From contig CAUYUJ010019893.1 in assembly GCA_963575745.1 (NCBI GenBank), positions 671,710 to 721,709 of the forward strand: a DNA stretch of 50,000 nt, in the 5' to 3' direction. The translations under genes and the position numbers were made by a program. Source of the stretch: Prorocentrum cordatum (Eukaryota > Sar > Dinophyceae > Prorocentrales > Prorocentraceae). Positions 43,140-50,000 of the stretch are shown here, piece by piece. The notes below the pieces were generated by a model, which saw nothing but the letters and a program-made list of their open reading frames with translations, was not told where the DNA came from and searched no databases. The first letter of the stretch is position 1, and each line of letters begins with the position of its first letter.

Positions 43140-45762
43140 ATGTCGCCTCAGATCGTCATCTTCTACAACGTAGTCATGCAGGATCGGCCACGCCTGCGAC
43201 GCGGCGCAGTGGATCTACCCGACATCGGTGTCAAGATTGAAGATTGGGGGTCCGAATTGCGCGGCAACGCTTCTTTCACAGACGCCTGGGAGTTCGGCGT
43301 GCCCTTGGAGGCAGGCTTCAAGATCGGCGATAGGGTCTCCCAGGTTCTCTCCTTGACAGTGGCAGCCAGCAACCGCGAGACCATCCGCCCGCGGGCCGAC
43401 GGTCGCCCCCGCGTTATCCGCGGCCGCAGTGGCGCCCTGAAGAGTGCGAGGAGTTTCTGCGTCTCCTGCGCTTGCGCGGTCGACGCGGGCCGCACCGCCG
43501 ACGCCAGGGCCGCTCTGCAAGACTTTCCCTCTGGTCAGCGATCGAGCCTGTTTGCTTTGCTCCGCGGCCCAGCGAGCATGGGCATCCGACTTGCGCTGGG
43601 AAGCATTCTGGACTCCATGGAGGAGCAGCTCCTCGATTGGAAACCTCGGGTCAAAAACAACAAGGATGCGCTGAACAAGGAGCTGGATCGTTGGACTGGT
43701 CTCGGGCGCGTCCTCCAGCGAGCGGCCTACGGCGCTCCCGTGCAGCTGGGGTGGTCGGACTTGGAGGAGTTCGTGGTGTCTCGGGATCCTTGCCGCTTCG
43801 GCCCAGGCGTCGGGCTGGGCCGAATGCTCGGCGAGCAATGCAGCTGCGGAGTGTTATCTTTCCGCAGCAATGCGCAGAAACACTATGGCGACGTCGTCCC
43901 GGAGAGCACGTGGGCCCCTTACGTCGTACATCAGCTGAAGAACAATTGCATCCACGCGTTTCTGGCTGGCGAAATTACTTATTCTGGCACCGGCAACGTC
44001 CTCGTGCCAGCCTGCGCGAACGACGTCGACTGCAGCCTCGACGTCTGGAACACGTTGATCCTGGACCACCCCGTTGTGGACCCGGACCACGTTCGCGATC
44101 ACGCGGCGCTCGTCGTGGCGGAAGAGCAGACGCGGGCGGTCGCGGCCGCTGCGGCGGAGAAGCAGACGGGGGCAGGCGCAGATGTATTCCCCGCGCTCGC
44201 GAACGGTGAGAAAGGGTCTCTCTTCGTCGAGGCCGTGGAGCGCGGTGAGCTCCACCTGTGCCTTGCGACCGCGGGCACTGACGAGGAGCCGCTCCTGCGA
44301 CTGCAGCGCGGGACGTCAGTCCGCGGTCGGGTATTCGTTTGCATCGGTGAATATGTAGGCGCCGAGGCAAATGCTATCGCGGCCTTGAAGCGCAGCCTCC
44401 GCACTGATCCGTCGCCGTGCTGCCGGTCGCTGCTGCCGGAGCACGGCGTGGCATCCGCTGGCGGCCAGCGCAATCCCAGTGTCTTCCGGCAGATGAGTTC
44501 CGAGGAGATCTTGAAGCAGCCCACGGACATCGGCAAAAAGTTCACGAACGCCCAGATGCAGTTCATCCGCCGCGCACTTGACCGGGAAGACGGCGCTGCT
44601 CTGTGCGAAGCCTACCCTGGCACTGGCAAATCAGCGACGGCGGCAGGCATCATTGCTAACGCGGCGAGCCATTGCTCTGGCAATGCCAAGTGCGTGGCCC
44701 TCGCCCAGCAGCGTGCCATGCGCGACGAGCTGCTGTCCAACATCCGATCCGCGCTAGACGACCCGCTGGCCGCCGCCGGCGTCGGCCGACCTGCGGACGA
44801 AGCTCCGTCAGACGACGACGGTTATCTGGATTCGCAACTGCTATCGGCAGTGAGCGGGCGATTCACAGACCTGCAGATGCGCATCGAGGAACTGCGCAAC
44901 GACCTGGCCGCCGTTCGCTGCAATCCGGACGAGGGCGCGCTCGAGCGGAGAGAGTGGTTGGAGAAGACGGAGCTGATGCGGCACCTGTGCTTCGAGTACG
45001 ACGCCCTCCAGGAGGAAGCCGCGGAGAAGCTGTTCCACGACGTGCGCGTCTTCGCCATGACCATCGACGCTTTCAACAACGTCCAGAGCGGCCGCAGCTG
45101 GTTGTCCAGGATCTTCAAGCGGTTCGAGATTGCATTCGTCATCATCGACGAGGTGCACCAGGCTAATTTCGGCGAAGTGTACGCCGCGTTGCAGTCAGCG
45201 CCGAGCGCGGTCGTGTACTTGGACTCCGCCCAGGAGATCCGCCACCGACCTGCGACGGAGTTCCTGCGGGAGCCGAGGCCCGACAGAGCAGGTACTTACT
45301 ACGAGTGGCAGATGGCCTGCCACGGGAAGTCCCGCGTGCGTGCTTGGGACCATGTTCCCGCAGACAGCGTCTTGTCCTTGCCAGTCGCACATCGGTTCGG
45401 CCCTGCGCCTGCCAAACTCCTCAGGGCAATCTCAGCTGTCTACGGTCGGCCTGGCCGGGAAATCAAGTGCGCGATCGAATGCGCCCGAGAGAGCGGGGAC
45501 TCGTCCGTGGACTTGTCGATTGCCCCGTACACTGCGATGCGCTTCGTGTTCTACAGGGGCGCGCGATGGATTCCATCGCTATCCCGCGGCGTACTCGCCG
45601 ACGACGCAGAGGAGGTGGGCCAGGTTGATCGCGCAGCTCCGGGCTCGTCTGCCGCGGGGGCAACGAGGTCACGAACGTCGACGTTGCGCGCTGGAGCTTC
45701 CGACGTCATTTTCGCCCAGATGCTGTTCGAGGGCTTGTTCTTCCTGCGCGTGCTGGCGAGAG
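43140..45762 (+). CDS. Large superfamily 1 helicase, exon 1 (N-terminal and core motifs)
   Basis: The frame is open from 42948; ATG 43140 is chosen because it follows the upstream tandem repeat and begins a balanced protein (MSPQIVIFYNVVMQDRPRLR). Residues 1-460 match nothing I can name. From about residue 470 the core of a DNA/RNA helicase appears. There is a Q-like FTNAQMQF segment, Walker A PGTGKS (about 493-498), Walker B VIIDEVHQ (Asp670, Glu671), motif III-like VVYLDSAQE (about 692-700) and a motif IV-like AHRFGP (750-755). A helical insertion (about 530-640) separates Walker A and B. The enzyme would couple ATP hydrolysis to unwinding; localisation is unknown. The frame stops at TGA 45765-45767, but the C-terminal motifs continue at 46006, so a spliced intron is likely (45763-45892, GT...AG, preserving frame). 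The DEVH box and PGTGKS place it in the SF1 group rather than the Pif1 helicases of Helitrons. A mobile or virus-like origin is possible but unproven. Confidence 0.78.
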
Positions 45763-45892
45763 GTTGAGGGGGTGCCGAAGCTTTCGCGCGCTCAGACCCC
45801 TCCCCTCCATCCCGTTCTCCCATCCTACAACGACGCATAGAACTCCACCGCGCATTTTTCCCCTGGAGCTGCGTTCGCGCCGCTCGGGAGAG

Positions 45893-47637
45893 AAAATCTG
45901 CGTCGCCGAGAGCGGGGAGAAGGGGGTCTGTCGAAGCTGCGCCCGTTGTCGAATGCTTTGGGACCACTGTCAGGCGAGGTGAGCAAGCGCGTTGGCGGGC
46001 CGCGCATGTCGCTGGAGTCGACCACGAAGGCGGTTTTGACCATGATCCTTGCGAACGACGTGGGCGTCAATTTCGCCACGTTGGTGCGAGGTGCTCTGGA
46101 GGGCGAGGAAGTGCGGGCGGCGTTCGGTCTACCGGACTTCGTGGCTGATGCCCCCAAGCTCTGGCGCGTGATGACGCCCGAGGCTGCCATGAGCTCCGAC
46201 GGCCTCCTCGCGCAGACCACGCTGTTTCCCAGGGACCTCTCCGCGCATGACCTGCAGGGCCACGCGAAGGAGCCCAACCGACACAACGTGGCCTTCTCCA
46301 GGTGCATTCTTTTCGCTTCGTCGCACGAGTGCGAGGAGTGCTTCGACGACCGCGACGCGGCCCCGCACTGGCGGAGGCATCAGGCTTACACCTCGGATGC
46401 AGGCGGCGACTTGGACATCGAAAAGATCGACTGCCGCGGGCCCGGCGCGGAGAAGCCTGCGCGGCCGGAGTGGTTCACGTCGCCCGGCGGCGCTGCGGGG
46501 GCAAGTCAGATGTTCCGCGCCGTCACGACCTTCCTGCCCCCCATCCCGCGCGTGGTCGCGAACCTCCGCAATCGGGCAGCACGCGCGCAGGTGCGCCCGC
46601 TGACGGCGCAACCCATATCCATTGCGCAGGCGGTCGGAGACGCCTGCGAGTGGATGATGGACAGAGGAGCCCTGCCGACGGCCGCTCGTGAGCAAACTTC
46701 GCAGGCGATGCCTCTCCAGACTTCCTCGTGGGTGAGCCAGCCCGACATGTACGGTCTCGCGTCGGACCCGACCGCGCTGCACGCAGTTCGAAGCCAACTA
46801 CTCAAGCACTTGGGGGTCGTGGTTCAGAACGGCCAAGCTGCGATTACGGCCATGTACTTGGACGCCACTCGAGCGCGGGACGACGAAGCGGCTCCTCACA
46901 GTGCGACAGTGGAGCGCGCGATGGCCGCAGGGCGGGTGATTGCGTTGCATGCGGCCCAGCTCTTCCCCGACGCTTTCGCGGCAGAGTTTCCCTTGCGGGC
47001 GACGCTCATGCCCAGGAAGAGGCTGCGCCTGGGCGGCGCTGTGCTGCGAGAGAGCTGGGAGGCTCGCGCTGCTTTGGCATTGGCGTTGGAGCGCCCTGGC
47101 GGTGGCGACCCGAGGATGCTCATGTACCAGTTCCTGGGGGATAACAAAAAGGGCAACCGGGCATCGGCGGACCCGCCCAACACGTCCCCCTTGCACTTCC
47201 GCGACATGCCGATCAACGTAGCTCTGGCTCTGGCTGCGACATTACTTTTTTTCACTGGCGCAGAGATCTCGGGGAAGATGGTGGTCGTTCGCCCGCGAGC
47301 ACCGACGCCTGAGCACCGTAAGGAGGCCGCGGACGTGAGTCGGGATATCATATACGCAGTGAATTCAATGTCTGGAATTCTTCGCAGGAGGCACGGGCCC
47401 CCGGCCGACGTGCATTTGCCGCGCGCACCCAACTCAGCTGGCGCCGATGCCGCGCGAAAGTGCGTGGAGGAGGCGTTCAATTGCATCCTCTGCTCGAACA
47501 CAGGCGTGCTGGAATATTTTTCGAGCCAGGGCGGCAAGATCCGGGAATTTTGTATGCTCTGCGAGACGTGCAACCTGTGCAGTGGCAGCGGCTGCTGGCC
47601 CGACGATGCGACGCCGTGCCCTGCGTGCGCAGTCTAG
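45893..47637 (+). CDS. Superfamily 1 helicase, exon 2 (C-terminal motifs and zinc module)
   Basis: The frame is open from 45841 to TAG 47635-47637. The exon start at 45893 is inferred from an AG acceptor that keeps the frame with exon 1; both borders share the bases GAGAG. LWRVMTPEAAMSSD (about 46150-46200) and RHNVAFSRC (46279-46305) correspond to SF1 motifs V and VI, which complete the ATPase. The usual Arg-Ala after NVA-x-SR is here Arg-Cys. A long helical region of unknown role follows (46430-47450). The C-terminus (47480-47634) has nine to ten cysteines spaced Cys-x2-Cys, about 20 residues, then Cys-x2-Cys-x2-Cys-x2-Cys-x4-Cys and finally Cys-x2-Cys. This probably binds two zinc ions. 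A Cys-x2-Cys also lies right after motif VI (HECEECFDD). Codon use is even and no frame damage is seen, so the gene looks intact. Confidence 0.72.
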
Positions 47638-49001
47638 AGGTTGCCCGAGTCTGCCGATGCCCTCGCTTCTCCGTCGTTTCCGAACCTTGACCCCAGCTCC
47701 GCCCTCCCCGCTCGTGAAATGCGCGGGGGCGCAGGGGCGCCTTGTACAGGGTGTTGCTCGTTTATAGATACCCTTGTATATAGCATGCACTGTCCGGAAC
47801 TTGCCTTGCATGCGGCTACCTACTGAGTGATGATAAACGACCCCATTGCATAGGGCCACATCTGCTGCGTCATAAGCCATACTACCACATCGCAGGTATG
47901 CCAGATATCCAGGTTTATCTAGCAACAACTTTTCCCAAACACAGAATACGCACGACAATTGTGCCAGATAACACTTATGCGAAATAACAGATTTGCCAAA
48001 TGGCAGATTTGCCAGATAACGGATAGCAGGTTTGCACGTTTGCAAGATGATAGACTTGCCCGACGACGGCACTGCCAGACTGGCCCGTCGGGAACGCAGA
48101 CGCGCACGCTGAAAAGTATCACGCTGCGCGTGGTACTTTTTCTCTCGAGGTTGTAGAACGGCATGTATGCGCATCATCCCCCGCCCTCCACCTCCTTGAT
48201 CTCCTGGCCCCTGATCTCGGCGCGCGCATCTCGTGGAACGTCATCTACAGGAGACATCACACACAAAGAATGGGCGATTATATACAAGAACTTTGCCGCC
48301 TTCGACGGCCGACTCGCCGCGTCGCCCCGGGCGACGCCTTCTCCGGGTCATTGGTCCGCTAAAGGGTTTGCTCGGTAACGGTGATAGGTTGCCGCGATGC
48401 CATCTGCAGTCAGTCGTCATTCATTGCATTCGTCGGTCCCGGATGCCGCTGCGATCTCAGCATCAGTCGGTTGCAGCTCGCCGCGCCCCGCCGCCGCCCG
48501 CCGCTCCGCCCCCCGCGACATGGCGGCGCCCACCCCGCTCTTTCTGGAAGCGGAGACTCGTTCGCCAGTGACGCGGATTGCAAATTATCGCAGGGGGGCG
48601 AGGTTTTAGAAAATGCTTTCGGATCCCGGATCCCCAAGCCTCCGCGGGTTTCGACACTCCCTCGTTCCGTGGGTCTCCGGGGCTTCTGGCCTGGTCAGAG
48701 CAGGCAACTAACGGCGGAACTTGCGGTCGTATCGACAAGCCTCGCCAGGAATAATCAACGCATTGTTTTCGAAGATTTCGAGACTTATAGGGTCAACGCC
48801 ATTCTAGTAATGAAGAACCATATGATTCGGACGCGGGCATGCCTAAAATCAGTCACCTCTCTATCAAAATTTAAGAATGCGCTTTCTGACAAGTGCCCGA
48901 ATTCATCACGGACGTGAAATACCCTTGTTGTGTCTGAATATCCCTGGCGAGGCTTGTAGCAGGGTGGGGAGGTGGGGGGCTTCGCGCTCAGGCGAAATTC
49001 A
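47638..49001. other. Intergenic DNA; degenerate CAGATTTGCC repeat at 47890-48075
   Basis: Words such as gccagata, gccaaatggcagatttgcc and caggtttgc recur, forming a decayed ~11-16 bp repeat. The remainder contains one open frame (48381-48917) without recognisable features, judged non-coding. Confidence 0.5.
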
Positions 49002-49223
49002 ATGGGCGTATCGAGTGGCTTGATTCGCGGCGACGATTTCTTTTCGAACGACGATTGCGATCCGCGGAGCTTAGTATCCTCCGATCAGGTTCCGTGGCTC
49101 GAGGCGGACCCGGAGGGCGGTTGGCGCTGCAAGTTGTGCTACGCCAACAAGCGCCCGTACGTGCAGGACCCGCGACACCGCGGTTGCGGCTGTTGGGCAT
49201 CCGCCGCGGGCACAACTTGCTAA
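49002..49223 (+). CDS. Small ORF or first exon with a cysteine pair, unknown
   Basis: ATG 49002 to TAA-type stop at 49221-49223, about 73 codons. After a Ser/Asp-rich start comes SSDQVPWLEADPEGGWRCKL followed by Cys, with a later Cys-x-Cys (GCGCW) and a final Cys. W-x-C-x2-C with later Cys and a His could be half of a zinc finger. Composition is protein-like compared with neighbours. If it is a first exon, the donor would lie near the end of the conserved-looking part (about 49180). I do not recognise the family. Confidence 0.35.
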   Translation: MGVSSGLIRGDDFFSNDDCDPRSLVSSDQVPWLEADPEGGWRCKLCYANKRPYVQDPRHRGCGCWASAAGTTC

Positions 49224-49440
49224 AAAATGTCAAGGGACAAGCCGATGGACTCCATTTAGTCTGATCTCCGATTGTGAGGAGCGGCCCTGGAGCCCAGAAA
49301 ACTCCGCGGGTCGAGCCGATGAGGATCGGAAAATAGAGGAGGGGCTTCTGGCTTCGGTAGGGCGGCCCCGAAACTTTCAATGAGCATTGAAGATTCCGTC
49401 TAGGACAAGGTGAACGACGACCACATCCTCGGGGATCGCC
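49224..49440. other. No gene recognised
   Basis: Short overlapping frames only. Confidence 0.4.
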
Positions 49441-49615
49441 ACTCGTGGCACGGTGATCCCAGGAGCCAGGGAACGACAAGAGCGCATCATGTAAACCCTC
49501 TCTTGCATCCTCAAGGGGGGCCAGGGAACGACAAGAGCGCATCATGTAAACCCATCCCAGGAGCCAGGGATCTCTCTCTCTCTCTCTCTCTCTCTCTTGC
49601 ACCCTCAAGGGGATT
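49441..49615. repeat. ~65-bp direct duplication and CT microsatellite
   Basis: ccagggaacgacaagagcgc followed by atcatgtaaaccc occurs at 49466 and 49521. A ct run lies at 49571-49597. Words cttgcatcctcaagggg and cttgcaccctcaagggg bracket the block. Confidence 0.9.
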
Positions 49616-49807
49616 GGGGTTTCGCGTGGGAACCGCCAAGTAAGCCTCGTGGAAAACGGATCAATCAAAACTCACGCAGGGAGCATGGCATTGAGAATAC
49701 ATGCCCCCCCCTCTGCATTAAAAAACACAATTTACATGGACATCGTGGTTTTTGCTGTCCTGAGTCATCAGGAACGGCTTCTGCGCCCCGTGGGCCCACA
49801 ATCCGGA

Positions 49808-50000
49808 TCACTTCTCCGAGCGGGTCAGAGGCGCAGCGGCGCCACCCCCCGAGCCGCGCGCCTTGCCCTTCCCGCGGGGCGCCTGGGGCGCGGCGGCGCC
49901 TCCGGCGGCGCCGCTCAGGGCCCCGCCAGAGGCTACGCCGCCGGCGCTCACGTGGACAGCCCCCGAGGCCGCGGAGGACGTCGGCGACGAGCTGAACACG
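49808..50000 (-). CDS. Possible 3' end of a minus-strand gene, running off the window
   Basis: The minus-strand frame enters from the right edge and ends at the stop 49808-49810. The product is Ala/Gly/Ser-rich with a basic patch PRGKGKARGSGGG and ends PLTRSEK. This composition is common for dinoflagellate protein termini, but a plus-strand Arg/Pro-rich frame overlaps, so the assignment rests only on composition. Confidence 0.3.
   Translation of the reverse strand, partial: VFSSSPTSSAASGAVHVSAGGVASGGALSGAAGGAAAPQAPRGKGKARGSGGGAAAPLTRSEK

Noticed and set aside
43140-47637. Pif1 helicase half of the Helitron at 33203
   Set aside because: The Walker B DEVH, the motif IV-like HRFGP and the zinc tail differ from Pif1, and 7.6 kb of unrelated repeats separate the two genes.
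48381-48917. 178-codon plus-strand frame
   Set aside because: No recognisable motif, mixed composition, and it crosses AT-rich intergenic sequence.

Overview
The window reads as eukaryotic nuclear DNA from a dinoflagellate. The evidence is high GC, long gene-poor stretches packed with micro-, mini- and satellite repeats, single exons with AG acceptors, relics of non-LTR retrotransposons of the type abundant in dinoflagellates, and a candidate relic of the dinoflagellate spliced leader just before one gene. Nothing looks prokaryotic: there are no operons, ribosome binding sites or CRISPR arrays. Prorocentrum would fit the GC content, but that is only a guess.

Layout. 1-2035: an ~80-bp tandem repeat, then the last exon of a CCCH zinc-finger protein (1201-2035). 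2040-9400: CAGCCT and 73-bp tandem arrays, a G-rich ~370-bp repeat family, and GCC/GTC and TATG microsatellites. 9405-11125: a short foldback (MITE-like) element and a ~0.9-kb nested inverted repeat. 11.4-18.4 kb: satellites, minisatellites and a three-copy ~480-bp tandem repeat. 18.47-22.0 kb: decayed non-LTR retrotransposon sequence (ORF1-like, endonuclease, reverse transcriptase). 24.4-27.8 kb: about 3.3 kb of CTA, GAT, GATC and TA microsatellites, followed by a second copy of the foldback element. 29.2-32.7 kb: a 90-bp satellite array and a ~360-bp tandem family.

The two substantial genes are in the right half. At 33203-35506 an uninterrupted frame encodes a chain of about a dozen cysteine clusters joined to the region that normally sits just before the Rep domain of Helitron transposases. 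It is cut short by a minisatellite before any Rep or helicase domain. At 43140-47637 a two-exon gene encodes a large superfamily 1 helicase with a C-terminal cysteine-rich zinc module. Between them lie the ~360-bp family again, TATG/TAYG microsatellites, an AT-rich block with three foldback palindromes, and a duplicated hairpin. The last 1 kb holds a small cysteine-containing ORF and possibly the 3' end of a minus-strand gene that runs off the window.

The genes do not form a pathway. The common theme is mobile or once-mobile DNA in a repeat-dominated landscape. Intron borders and functions are inferred from the sequence alone.
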